Source: Notolepis coatsorum
Taxonomy: Eukaryota; Chordata; Actinopteri; Aulopiformes; Paralepididae
Direction: 5' to 3'
Assembly (NCBI GenBank): GCA_963971535.1
Contig: OZ020585.1
Coordinates: 161,404,226-161,468,225, forward strand
Length of the DNA: 64,000 nt
Part shown: positions 52,584-64,000 of the stretch, in pieces
Position numbering within the stretch: the stretch's first letter is position 1
How the letters are laid out: each line of letters opens with the position of its first letter
The notes under the pieces: generated by a model
Told to the model about the DNA's origin: nothing
Database searches by the model: none
What the model saw: the letters and a program-made list of their open reading frames with translations, nothing else
Translations under genes and position numbers: made by a program

Positions 52584-53330
52584 AGTCAAAACCTAAGTAG
52601 AAAGCTCTACTAGCGACTAGAAACCTAAAAGTCACACTTGAGTAGAAAGCTCTACTCTGGAATATCACACTTCAGTAGAAAGCTCTATTTTTGTGATTGA
52701 AGTAACGATTACTCGCGACTAAAAGGTAACGTAATGTTTACCTAAAGTCAAAACCTAAGTAGAAAACTCTACTAGCGACTAGCAACCTAAAAAAAAGGCT
52801 TAAAGTCACACTCGAGTAGAAAGCTCTACTCGGGAATATCACACTTCAGTAGAAAGCTCTATTTTTGTGATTGAAGTAACGTTTACTCGCGACTAAAAGA
52901 TAACGTAATGTTTACCTAAAGTCAAAACCTAAGTAGAAAGCTCTACTAGCGACTAGCAACCTAAAAAAAAGGCTTAAAGTCAGACTCGAGTAGAAAGCTC
53001 TACTCTGGAATATCACACTTCAGTAGAAAGCTCTACTTTGTGATTATCACCCTACGGAAGGATCCGTCTCTCACATTTCAGTAGAAAGCTCTACTTTGTG
53101 ATTATCACCCTACGGAAGGATCAGTCTCTCACACTTCAGTAGAAAGCTCTACTTTGTGATTAGCACCCTACGGAAGGATCCGTCTCTCACACTTCAGTAG
53201 AAAGCTCTACTTTGTGATTAGCATCCTACGGAAGGATCAGTCTCTCACACTTCAGTAGAAAGCTCTACTTTGTGATTAGCACCCTACGAAAGGATCCGTC
53301 TCTCACACTCGAGTAGAAAGCTCTACTCGT
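52584..53330. repeat. Array of 14 short hairpin motifs (AGTAGA-AAGC-TCTACT)
   Basis: The 16-bp motif AGTAGAAAGCTCTACT, a perfect 6-bp stem with AAGC loop (8-bp stem where flanked by G and C), occurs near 52597, 52642, 52675, 52760, 52816, 52850, 52934, 52989, 53022, 53080, 53138, 53196, 53254 and 53312. Two larger frames contain it: a 163-174-bp unit (52584-52990) and a 58-bp unit repeated six times (53022 onward, with CCTACGGAAGGATC spacers). Confidence 0.92.
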
Positions 53331-53527
53331 GACCAGCAGAACACGGTGCGCAGAGCTCAAATGGAAGCATGGCCACCACACTACCGTAATGGGAAGAGAC
53401 CTCACTGTTGTAGTGCTCACGTCAGAACACAAGGAGACCGACAGTACAGTTCGAACCGGAAGGATCAGAACCTGCCCTATCTCAGGCCAGGAGCATTCTT
53501 AGACGGGGGGGCTGTCCCCCGGAGTCG

Positions 53528-53797
53528 GTGGACGACGCAGCAAGTAGCAAACAGGAGTATACTGACCCAGATCAGAACTCAGAAATGGAGGAAGACCGGG
53601 ATAGGTCAAGCTCCAGAGCATCCTCAAGGTCCTCATCTAGGTCAAGATCTAGGGAGAGAGTTCAGTACCCAAGGGGCGAACCTCCTAGACCTCGGAACAA
53701 GAGAGCTAAACTGGCCAAACTGAGACTTATCAGCAAGGGGCCTTCTCTGAAAGCTCTCCTGGAGCTCAGGATTGGAGGACGTCTCCGACGAAGGTGA
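53528..53797 (+). CDS. Arg/Ser-rich frame of element D
   Basis: About 89 codons: an acidic start (SKQEYTDPDQNSEMEEDRDR), an RS repeat (SSSRASSRSSSRSRSRERVQ) and a basic Lys/Arg/Leu-rich C-terminus ending GGRLRRR. It matches the left D unit at about 26271-26470 almost exactly, so it belongs to D. The composition fits an RNA-binding or nucleocapsid-like tail or an SR-type domain. No homologous family is recognised, and it may be the end of a longer ancestral protein. Confidence 0.45.
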   Translation: MDDAASSKQEYTDPDQNSEMEEDRDRSSSRASSRSSSRSRSRERVQYPRGEPPRPRNKRAKLAKLRLISKGPSLKALLELRIGGRLRRR

Positions 53798-54370
53798 AGG
53801 AGAATGGGCAGGCGATGAAACAGGGGATATTATGCCCGCATATCCTGTGACATGGAGACAGGGAGACATCGGCCTGGACCCAAGATACAGGGCGACGAGA
53901 GCCCAGAATGGGCCTGAAAGATAGAAAAGAAATGAGTCCTCTGTGGACTGTATCTGTGATGTCCTGCATGGCCTACGGACAGGGTCACACGACCAGGCCA
54001 ACCACACTTCAATAGAGGACTGCTGCTACAATTCTCGGGGACCCGTGGGGTCGCCCGAGAAGTGACAATTCAACCTACCTCAAACTACGGGAGAGATCCA
54101 AGAGGTCAGAGGGGGTGACCATAAGAACCATGACATTGTGTTCTTCAGACGACAACAACTGGGTGCATTGGCCGGGAACAACAGATGCAAGTCTTCCCGC
54201 CGGCTACCAAGCAACGACGTGGCCCCTATCCTGTCGGGCCGTCCAGCCAGGGAACAACAGATGCAAGTGTTGAGAGTCACAACCATCGTGACCCCGCAAT
54301 TGCCATCTCGTCCCCCCATACAGGCGCTATTAAGACAGTGGAAAATGACCGAACAAGATGACAGAGGGGG
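53798..54370 (+). other. Element D internal 3' end and polypurine tract
   Basis: Non-coding; parallel to 26471-27243. One full 76-bp unit and a partial second lie at 54175-54268. GACAGAGGGGG immediately precedes the LTR. Confidence 0.7.
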
Positions 54371-55581
54371 TGTTGAGAGTCACAGCCAACTAGTGACACT
54401 TTTTATTATGACATCCTGTTCTCTCTGTCAATTATAGGATATAAAGGATTAAGCATATGTTTATTATATATCTGTTTTAAATCTAAGCATATGTTTATTA
54501 TATATATCTGTTTTAAATCTAAGCATATGTTGAGAGATGACTTAAGCATCAGTGATTATGAAGAATGTCTGTGTATTCTTCTTCCCACTTGTGTAAAACT
54601 GTGAAAACTATAAACTATAGACTCTAAAACAGTAACTTGTGCAAACTACAATATCTTGTGTAATCCTGGAGAATGAAATAGGCCTCTGATATGACGGATG
54701 TCTTTTTGTATTCTTATATAACCTGTATAACTATATACACTATAAACTATACTACAGTTAATGGAATATGCACAGTCAGAATGGAAGGGGCCTCTTCGCC
54801 TCTTCGCTTACAGTTCTGTGAAGCCAGGAATGTGGTCACTGAGCGCTGACCTTGACAGAGGAGCAGAGGAGAGAATCACTGCCTTACAGTTATGAGGCAG
54901 AGAAATATTATACACTTTAAAACTACAAAATACATATATGATGTTTGGGCATGTCAATCAGTGTTTAAGTATATGAGTATTGAATAGTACATGTATATAT
55001 ATGCTATATCTGTTTTCTGTAGAATTTGGATCATTGCAGACATGCATACATGTTTAGTGACGTAATGGGGTTTTTCCCAAAAGAAGTAATCCGCTACTTC
55101 CCCAGTTACTGTAACAACTAGAAGGGGAGGAGAGTTCATCTTTATGTGTTATGCGTTGATTGGCTGGTAGAATGACATCATTATGACAGCACTGTATTTA
55201 GACCAATAGTAAAGAGGTCTTGATATGATGCAGGGCCTGTATAAAAAGGCCAGCTCGCTGGATCCCAGGGAGATTTTAAATTTTTGACTTCAGACACCAT
55301 TCTTATAGTGGCGGTGACGGCTAGAGAAGAGATGTTTTGTTTTATACTTCTTTTAACTGAATTGGACATTTCCAATGCAGTCTCTTTTGTAACTTGCTTT
55401 TTCTAATTAAAACAACTTTTTTATAATACCTATTGAATTTGTGGACTGGTTTCTATCGCAATGTGCCACGACGCTGGCCTCGCCCTGCTCTCGTCTGAGG
55501 TAACGGTATAGCTATATCCTGGAAGCCATGCAGATTGAATCAATTGCTGGTTACTGCTTTTCAGCTAAAGTTATATAGAGG

Positions 55582-55646
<65 letters not shown>

Positions 55647-56197
55647 CTGTTTGTTGTTTGCGGGCACCGGTATCTCTGTGTTCGACGGGCTCCATCAGAT
55701 TTGTGGGAAAGAGTCTGGCCACTGCAGGGCCGGACGATCGGTACCACGGATTGATGGATCTGTCGAATTGATAAGGGGTACTGGGACTTGCAAATGATTA
55801 TTAAGTGTTATTGCGCTAATATAATTACTATTGTTGTAGGCAAAGTAATATCATCAGGCTTTCAAATGAGTAGCATTACAGGCCCTTTCGTAAAATGATG
55901 ATAATAATGATGATAATGATAATAATAATATTATTGTTATTATAGGCAATAAGAGTTCTCCCAGACATACATTCGGTTTATTACAAACAAAGAAGAGGTT
56001 AACAACTCTTCTATGCTTATATTTCATATCAACTGGATATAACTAACTAGTGACTATGAAGTAAGCTTGATAGAAATAGTAATTGACCCGAGAACTTAGC
56101 GAGTTTAGCACCTCGCTGGGGATATCGGGCGGCCACAGGGTTCTATCTCGAGTAGGTGATCTGAGATAGATAAGAGACAACCCATCGGCTTTCAACA
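54371..56197 (+). repeat. Right LTR of element D
   Basis: 1827 bp, TGTTGAGAGTC to CTTTCAACA. TATAAAAAGG at 55240, (TA)n at 55586-55642. At 54912-54920 (TTATACAC/TTTAAAAC) it keeps the uninterrupted site into which E inserted in the other LTR. CAGGC follows at 56198. Confidence 0.87.
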
Positions 56198-56202
56198 CAG
56201 GC

Positions 56203-56489
56203 CCAGCGTCAGGAGCAAGTGAATGATGGGGCTGTTAAAATGTGCGAGGGGGCTAAATAACAACAGTTTTAATAGCACACCACCAGGCAGACGTGAAATA
56301 ACAACTACGTGACTCAAGTATGACTCAAGTCACATAAGAGGTAGAAATCTGTTAACCAAAGCAGAAGGAATGTCAAGAATAAGATGTGCTGCACTTGCGC
56401 TACGGACAAATTTCAATCTCACAATCAATAGACAGAAGACTGTTCAGATTTCCACATTTGAATTTGATTTGAATACCACAGATGGCAAA
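56203..56489. other. No gene recognised
   Basis: Unique-looking flank of element D. Confidence 0.5.
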
Positions 56490-56730
56490 TAAACGGACTG
56501 CATTTATATAGTGCTTTTATCCAAAGCTTTTTACAATTGATGCCTCACAGTCACCCAATCAGTCATGCATTTACAAACCGACGGCGGAGGCGACCATGCA
56601 AGGTGCCAACCTGCTCATCGGGAGCAGTTAGGGGTTAAGTGTCTTGCTCACGCTGCTGGGAGGAGCCGCAATCGAACCAGGAACGTTCAGATTACCAGAT
56701 GACAGCTCTCCCTCCTGAGCCACTGTCTAA
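56490..56730 (-). mobile_element. tRNA-headed teleost SINE, copy 4
   Basis: Same family as 19003 in minus orientation: tail ATTTATATAGTGCTTTTATC, body CATGCAAGGTGCCAACCTGC, head ending CTCCTGAGCCACTGTC. Confidence 0.77.
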
Positions 56731-57116
56731 CCCTAACCTTCCGATTACCAGACGACCTCCTCTACCTCCTGAGCCACTGTCTAACCCTAACCTTCTGATT
56801 ACCAGACGACCACTCTACCTCCTGAGACACTGTCTAACCATAACCTTCTGATTACCAGACGACCACTCTACCTCCTGAGACACTGTCTAACCCTAACCTT
56901 CTGATTACCAGACGACCTCCTCTACCTCCTGAGACCCTGTCTATCCCTAACCTTCTGATTACCAGACGACCGCTCTACCTCGTGAGACACTGTCTAACTA
57001 CCTCCTGAGACACTGCTAACCTAACCTTCTGATTACCAGACGACCTCCTCTACCTCCTGAGAAACTGTCTAACCCTAACCTTCTGATTACCAGACGACCT
57101 CCTGAGCCACAGTCAC
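56731..57116. repeat. Tandem array derived from the SINE head
   Basis: About six to seven units of roughly 50-56 bp containing CTTCTGATTACCAGACGACC, TCTACCTCCTGAGACACTGT and CTAACCCTAAC. These are the tRNA-like head of the adjoining SINE plus a CTAACCCTAAC spacer. Confidence 0.85.
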
Positions 57117-57785
57117 CATACACAGTGATGCAGTGGTGGTACGACTCGGTACCACGCCGTCCTAGCAGTTCGCTAAGCAGAAGTGCGCGCACGGATGTGC
57201 ACGCACGCACACACAAAAATGCATTCACAACTTTCACTCTACTGTCGCACCGTGCGCCAAGTACCCGGCACTTATCACCTAGTCTTTGCATAGCATAACA
57301 AAGAAAGAGAAGTGCAAGACCAAAATACAAGCCCTGTGGGGGGTTTGCTTGAGCTGGTCTGTGCACACGAGAGGGAACATGTCGCACGTGGCGTCCAGGC
57401 AGTTCTGATATTACAACTGCACCCCTGACCATAGATCTGGACGGTATCAATCTTCTTGATTTTTCCTCTTTAAATAAAACTCTCAAAAGCAATTTCATCA
57501 AACAATTTCCGTCCAACTCTGAACGTGTTCCAAGACACATAGTCTCTCATTTGTATGAACGTGTAATTACAGTGCTCCTAAAATATCCTCCCTTGGTCCC
57601 TAATATACAAACACAATTTCTCTCCTCGCAATTATTTAATTTGAAATAACCAATATATTCTTTATAAGAACAAATATATATATATTTTTTTATATTTGAT
57701 TAGTCACTCAGCGGTTCAGTTCAGGGGCTTTTTATTTACCTATTCTGAATGTGTTAATAAATAATATGGTATTACTGTGACAACC
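57117..57785. other. No gene recognised
   Basis: Unique sequence, AT-rich toward the right. A 174-codon minus-strand frame spans the SINE array and this flank; it is composite and unsupported. Confidence 0.45.
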
Positions 57786-60700
57786 AGGGGTTACTATACT
57801 GTCCTGTTACTATACTGTTACTATACTGTCCCCCAGGGGTTACTATACTATACTGTCCTCCAGGGGTTACTATACTATACTGTCCTCCAGGGGTTACTAT
57901 ACTATACTGTCCTCCAGGGGTTACTATACTATACTGTCCTCCAGGGGTTACTATACTATACTGTCCTCCAGGGGTTACTATACTATACTGTCCTCCAGAG
58001 GTTACTATACTATACTGTCCTCCAGGGGTTACTATACTATACTGTCCTCTAGGGGTTAGTTACTATACTGTCCTCCAGGGGTTACTATACTATACTGTCC
58101 TCCAGGTGTTACTATACTATACTGTCCTCCAGAGGTTACTATACTATACTGTCCTCCAGAGGTTACTATACTATACTGTCCTCCAGGGGTTACTATACTA
58201 TACTGTCCTCCAGGGGTTACTATACTATACTGTCCTCCAGAGGTTACTATACTATACTGTCCTCCAGGGGTTAGTTACTATACTATACTGTCCCCCAGGG
58301 GTTAGTTACTATACTGTCCTCCAGGGGTTACTATACTATACTGTCCCCCAGTGGTTACTATACTATACTGTCCCCCAGTGGTTACTATACTATACTGTCC
58401 TCCAGGTGTTACTATACTATACTGTCCTCCAGGTGTTACTATACTATACTGTCCCCCAGTGGTTACTATACTATACTGTCCCCCAGGGGTTACTATACTA
58501 TACTGTCCCCCAGTGGTTACTATACTATACTGTCCCCCAGGGATTACTATACTATACTGTCCCCCAGTGGTTACTATACTATACTGTCCCCCAGTGGTTA
58601 CTATACTATACTGTCCCCCAGTGGTTACTATACTATACTGTCCCCCAGGGATTACTATACTATACTGTCCCCCAGTGGTTACTATACTATACTGTCCCCC
58701 AGTGGTTACTATACTATACTGTCCCCCAGGGGTTACTATACTATACTGTCCTCCAGGGGTTACTATACTATACTGTCCCCCAGGGGTTACTATACTATAC
58801 TGTCCCCCAGTGGTTACTATACTATACTGTCCCCCAGGGATTACTATACTATACTGTCCCCCAGGGGTTACTATACTATACTGTCCCCCAGGGATTACTA
58901 TACTATACTGTCCCCCAGTGGTTACTATACTATACTGTCCCCCAGTGGTTACTATACTATACTGTCCCCCAGGGGTTACTATACTATACTGTCCTCCAGG
59001 GGTTACTATACTATACTGTCCTCCAGGGGTTACTATACTATACTGTCCTCCAGGGGTTACTATACTATACTGTCCTCCAGGTGTTACTATACTATACTGT
59101 CCTCCAGGGGTTACTATACTATACTGTCCTCCAGGGATTACTATACTATACTGTCCTCCAGAGGTTACTATACTATACTGTCCTGCAGGGGTTACTATAC
59201 TATACTGTCCTCCAGGGGTTACTATACTATACTGTCCTCCAGGGGTTACTATACTATACTGTCCTGCAGGGATTACTATACTATACTGTCCTCCAGGGGT
59301 TACTATACTATACTGTCCTCCAGGGGTTACTATACTATACTGTCCTCCAGGGGTTACTATACTATACTGTCATCCAGGGGTTACTATACTATACTGTCCT
59401 CCAGTGGTTACTATACTATACTGTCCTCCAGGTGTTACTATACTATACTGTCCTCCAGGGGTTACTATACTATACTGTCCCCCAGGGGTTACTATACTAT
59501 ACTGTCCTCCAGGGGTTACTATACTATACTGTCCTCCAGGGGTTACTATACTATACTGTCCCCCAGTGGTTACTATACTATACTGTCCTCCAGGGGTTAC
59601 TATACTATACTGTCCCCCAGGGATTACTATACTATACTGTCCTCCAGGGGTTACTATACTATACTGTCCCCCAGGGGTTACTATACTATACTGTCCCCCA
59701 GTGGTTACTATACTATACTGTCCCCCAGGGGTTACTATACTATACTGTCCTCCAGGTGTTACTATACTATACTGTCCCCCAGGGATTACTATACTATACT
59801 GTCCTCCAGGTGTTACTATACTATACTGTCCTCCAGGTGTTACTATACTATACTGTCCTCCAGGGGTTACTATACTATACTGTCCTCTAGGGGTTACTAT
59901 ACTATACTGTCCCCCAGTGGTTACTATACTATACTGTCCCCCAGTGGTTACTATACTATACTGTACTCCAGGTGTTACTATACTATACTGTACTCCAGGT
60001 GTTACTATACTATACTGTCCTCCAGGGGTTACTATACTATACTGTCCCCCAGTGGTTACTATACTATACTGTCCCCCAGTGGTTACTATACTATACTGTC
60101 CTCCAGGTGTTACTATACTATACTGTCCTCCAGGTGTTACTATACTATACTGTCCCCCAGTGGTTACTATACTATACTGTCCCCCAGGGGTTACTATACT
60201 ATACTGTCCCCCAGTGGTTAGTATACTATACTGTCCCCCAGGGATTACTATACTATACTGTCCCCCAGTGGTTACTATACTATACTGTCCCCCAGTGGTT
60301 ACTATACTATACTGTCCCCCAGTGGTTACTATACTATACTGTCCCCCAGGGATTACTATACTATACTGTCCCCCAGTGGTTACTATACTATACTGTCCCC
60401 CAGTGGTTACTATACTATACTGTCCCCCAGGGGTTACTATACTATACTGTCCTCCAGGGGTTACTATACTATACTGTCCCCCAGGGGTTACTATACTATA
60501 CTGTCCCCCAGTGGTTACTATACTATACTGTCCCCCAGGGATTACTATACTATACTGTCCCCCAGGGGTTACTATACTATACTGTCCCCCAGGGATTACT
60601 ATACTATACTGTCCCCCAGTGGTTACTATACTATACTGTCCCCCAGTGGTTACTATACTATACTGTCCCCCAGGGGTTACTATACTATACTGTCCTCCAG

Positions 60701-63143
60701 GGGTTACTATACTATACTGTCCTCCAGGGGTTACTATACTATACTGTCCTCCAGGGGTTACTATACTATACTGTCCTCCAGGTGTTACTATACTATACTG
60801 TCCTCCAGGGGTTACTATACTATACTGTCCTCCAGGGATTACTATACTATACTGTCCTCCAGAGGTTACTATACTATACTGTCCTGCAGGGGTTACTATA
60901 CTATACTGTCCTCCAGGGGTTACTATACTATACTGTCCTCCAGGGGTTACTATACTATACTGTCCTGCAGGGATTACTATACTATACTGTCCTCCAGGGG
61001 TTACTATACTATACTGTCCTCCAGGGGTTACTATACTATACTGTCCTCCAGGGGTTACTATACTATACTGTCATCCAGGGGTTACTATACTATACTGTCC
61101 TCCAGTGGTTACTATACTATACTGTCCTCCAGGTGTTACTATACTATACTGTCCTCTAGGGGTTACTATACTATAGTCCTCCAGGGGTTACTATACTATA
61201 CTGTACTCCAGGTGTTACTATACTATACTGTCCTGCAGGGGTTACTATACTATACTGTCCTGCAGGGGTTATCATATACTATACTGTCCTGCAGGGGTTA
61301 CTATACTATACTGTCCTCCAGGGGTTACTATACTATACTGTCCTCCAGGGGTTACTATACTATACTGTCCTGCAGGGGTTACTATACTATACTGTCCTCC
61401 AGGGGTTACTATACTATACTGTCCTCCAGAGGTTACTATACTATACTGTCCTCCAGAGGTTACTATACTATACTGTCCTCCAGGGGTTACTATACTATAC
61501 TGTCCTCCAGGGGTTACTATACTATACTGTCCTCCAGTGGTTACTATACTATACTGTCCTCCAGGTGTTAGTATACTATACTGTACTCCAGGTGTTACTA
61601 TACTATACTGTCCCCCAGGGATTACTATACTATACTGTCCTCCATGTGTTACTATACTATACTGTCCTCCAGGGGTTAATATACTATACTGTCCTCCAGG
61701 GGTTACTATACTATACTGTCCTCCAGGGGTTACTATACTATACTGTCCTCCAGTGGTTACTATACTATACTGTCCTCCAGAGGTTACTATACTATACTGT
61801 CCTCCAGAGGTTACTATACTATACTGTCCCCCAGTGGTTACTATACTATACTGTCCTCCAGGGGTTACTATACTATACTGTCCTCCAGAAGTTACTATAC
61901 TATACTGTCCTCCAGAGGTTACTATACTATACTGTCCTCCAGGGGTTACTATACTATACTGTCCTCCAGGTGTTACTATACTATACTGTCCTCCAGGGGT
62001 TAATATACTATACTGTCCTCCAGGGGTTACTATACTATACTGTCCTCCAGGGGTTACTATACTATACTGTCCTCCAGTGGTTACTATACTATACTGTCCC
62101 CCAGAGATTACTATACTATACTGTCCTCTAGGGGTTACTATACTATACTGTCCTCCAGGTGTTACTATACTATACTGTCCTCCAGGGATTACTATACTAT
62201 ACTGTCCCCCAGTGGTTACTATACTATACTGTCCTCCAGGGGTTACTATACTATACTGTCCTCCAGAGGTTACTATACTATACTGTCCCCCAGTGGTTAG
62301 TTACTATACTATACTGTCCTCCAGGGGTTACTATACTATACTGTCCTCCAGGGGTTAGTTACTATACTGTCCTCCAGGGGTTACTATACTATACTGTCCT
62401 CCAGGGGTTAGTTACTATACTGTCCTCCAGGGGTTACTATACTGTCCTCCAGGGGTTACTATAGTATACTCTCCTCCAGAGGTTACTATACTATACTGTC
62501 CCCCAGGGGTTACTATACTATACTGTCCTCCAGGGGTTACTATACTATACTGTCCCCCAGGGGTTACTATACTATACTGTCCTCCAGGGGTTACTATACT
62601 ATACTGTCCTCCAGGGGTTACTATACTATACTGTCCCCCAGAGGTTACCATACTATACTGTCCCCCAGAGGTTAGTTACTATACTGTCCCCCAGTGGTTA
62701 CTATACTATACTGTCCCCCAGTGGTTAGTTACTATACTGTCCCCCAGGGGTTAGTTACTATACTATACTGTCCTCCAGGGGTTAGTTACTATACTATACT
62801 GTCCTCCAGGGGTTACTATACTATACTGTCCTGCAGGGGTTACCATACTGTCCCCCAGAGGTTACTATACTATACTGTCCTCCAGGGGTTATTTACTATA
62901 CTGTCCTCCAGGGGTTAGTTACTATACTGTCCTCCAGGGGTTACTATACTATACTGTCCTCCAGGGGTTACTATACTATACTGTCCTCCAGTGGTTACTA
63001 TACTATACTGTCCTCCAGGGGTTACTATACTATACTGTCCTCCAGAGGTTACTATACTATACTGTCCCCCAGTGGTTAGTTACTATACTATACTGTCCCC
63101 CAGGGGTTAGTTACTATACTATACTGTCCCCCAGAGGTTACTA
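57786..63143. repeat. 27-bp minisatellite, about 198 copies (5.4 kb)
   Basis: The unit is TTACTATACTATACTGTC followed by CYCCAGKGG, with variants at four or five positions (CCC/CTC, GTGG/GGGG/GAGG/GTG, GGATT) and rare shortened units (GGTTAGTTACTATACTG). The period is nine codons, so frames up to 941 codons stay open; these are not genes. A block of about 1.1 kb (58346 to about 59450) recurs 1701 bp later (60047 to about 61150), i.e. 63 units apart. The array ends at the LTR of element F. Confidence 0.97.
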
Positions 63144-63144
63144 T

Positions 63145-64000
63145 TGTGGGATATTTGTGGATATCCTGAAGAAGAATGTTCTCAGTCAACCGAGGTTTGG
63201 ATAATAACAAAGGTTTATTAACCAAACAGATAGAAATATACATAGTACATAGAGAGAATGGCTGAGGGGCTCTCCCCAGGTGATCAGCTGAAATGACCCA
63301 GGTAAAAGAGACTTGGTTTGTTCTCGGAGGAGCATTATATAGTTAAAAGGGGGGGAGGTGGTCCCATTTGATAGGTCAAATGGGGGGGGGGGATACAGGA
63401 TTGGGGAGAGGGGGGGGGACACAGGATTGGGGAGAGGGGGGGAACACAGGATTGGGGAGAAAGGGGAGGGGAATGTCTTTACATGAGGGCATTATATTAT
63501 TCCACAGTTACTCACTTTTCTCTATTATAATGTGGGTGAGATTAATGTATTGGGGGATGTCTTTACATGAGAGAGTTGGGGAATCAATATATTATTCCAC
63601 AGTTACTCACTTTTCTCTTCATAATGTGGGTGAGATTAATATATATTATACCAGGATTATTTGGAACAGGTAAAATATTGAAGAGTGAATAGATATGGTA
63701 AAAGACTGGGATCGATGTAATCCATCGGTTATCAGATAATGAATGAAATAGAAAACAATTAAAATAATGAAAATTTTGGCCAATGTGATCTGTTGGTTGG
63801 CATAACAGTTTAAAATAGAAATATTTACATACGTGATTCATGATATGATTGAATGGACTGCGGTCTGTATTATTTTGATATCAGAGATGTGGGAATAGAT
63901 ATCACCCTTTTCTTTTATTAATAATGGTCTGATTTAACCACTCAAATACCTATATCAATGAGTGGTCCTCAACTCTGATATCAAACACAATTAACATACT
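63145..64000 (-). mobile_element. E-family LTR element F, 3' end, runs off window
   Basis: LTR fossil in minus orientation: 3' LTR 63145-63506 (362 bp; TGTGGAATAATATAATGCCC to ATATCCCACA in reverse), preceded in its own orientation by the duplicated pre-LTR segment (63507-63650) and internal sequence to the window edge. It matches E (40230-40571 and 46765-47242) without the BEL C insertion, so it supplies the uninterrupted site of C near 63669. No coding sequence was seen. Confidence 0.85.

Noticed and set aside
52584-53330. CRISPR-like array (palindromic repeat with spacers)
   Set aside because: Spacers are themselves repeated, the repeat is only 16 bp, no cas genes occur and the genome is clearly vertebrate.
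57016-57540. 174-codon minus-strand frame
   Set aside because: It spans a SINE-head tandem array and unique flank, with no domain.
57777-62918. Very long open frames (up to 941 codons) through the 27-bp array
   Set aside because: The unit is nine codons and stop-free in several frames at once, with no start context, domain or codon bias. These are repeat artefacts.

Overview
The window reads as teleost fish DNA made almost wholly of mobile elements and tandem repeats. The fish signature is the mix: a V-SINE/DANA-like SINE, tRNA-headed SINEs with GCGCTTTACAA-type tails, an L2-like LINE typical of teleosts, an L1/Tx1-clade LINE, BEL/Pao LTR retrotransposons, hAT, PIF/Harbinger and piggyBac MITEs, and very long minisatellites. 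No complete host gene is visible. The only good host-gene candidate is one 182-bp exon on the minus strand (22128-22309) with splice signals on both sides. All readings were made by eye, with no alignment or database search.

Layout. 1-2462: 3' part of an L1/Tx1 LINE that joins the end of a BEL LTR. 2461-9898: BEL/Pao element A (+), with a 5'-truncated L2-like LINE (7469-9872, -) inside its 3' LTR. 9899-26248: host-like DNA with short tandem repeats, LINE tails, SINEs, MITEs (hAT 12435-13094, PIF/Harbinger 23458-24090, piggyBac-like 25386-25995, a small piggyBac-end cluster at 18101-18251), minisatellites of 15, 30, 41 and 18 bp, and the candidate exon between the last two.

26254-56197 is the most striking region, a nest of LTR elements in which each join can be read from its target-site duplication. 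Outer element D has about 1.83-kb TGTTGA...TCAACA LTRs, is tandemly arranged (reduced left unit, LTR, internal region, LTR) and is flanked by CAGGC on both far sides. Element E (27778-47242, duplication ACAC) sits in D's middle LTR. Two BEL elements, B (29463-37535, TGTTG) and C (40572-46759, GTACC), both on the minus strand, sit in E. A solo BEL LTR, G (50791-51940, CTTAC), sits in D's internal region. Uninterrupted relatives of the E and C insertion sites lie in the same window (near 54916 and 63669) and confirm the order.

D's internal region has no visible polymerase. It holds a 35-bp tandem array, a 30-bp array coding LAQ-rich repeats that runs into a C2H2 zinc-finger reading frame, 14 copies of a short perfect-hairpin motif, and an Arg/Ser-rich frame. 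56198-57780 has another SINE and a tandem array grown from a SINE head. 57786-63143 is a 5.4-kb array of a 27-bp unit containing a 1701-bp-spaced block duplication. 63145-64000 is the 3' end of a second E-family element (F, -), which runs off the window.
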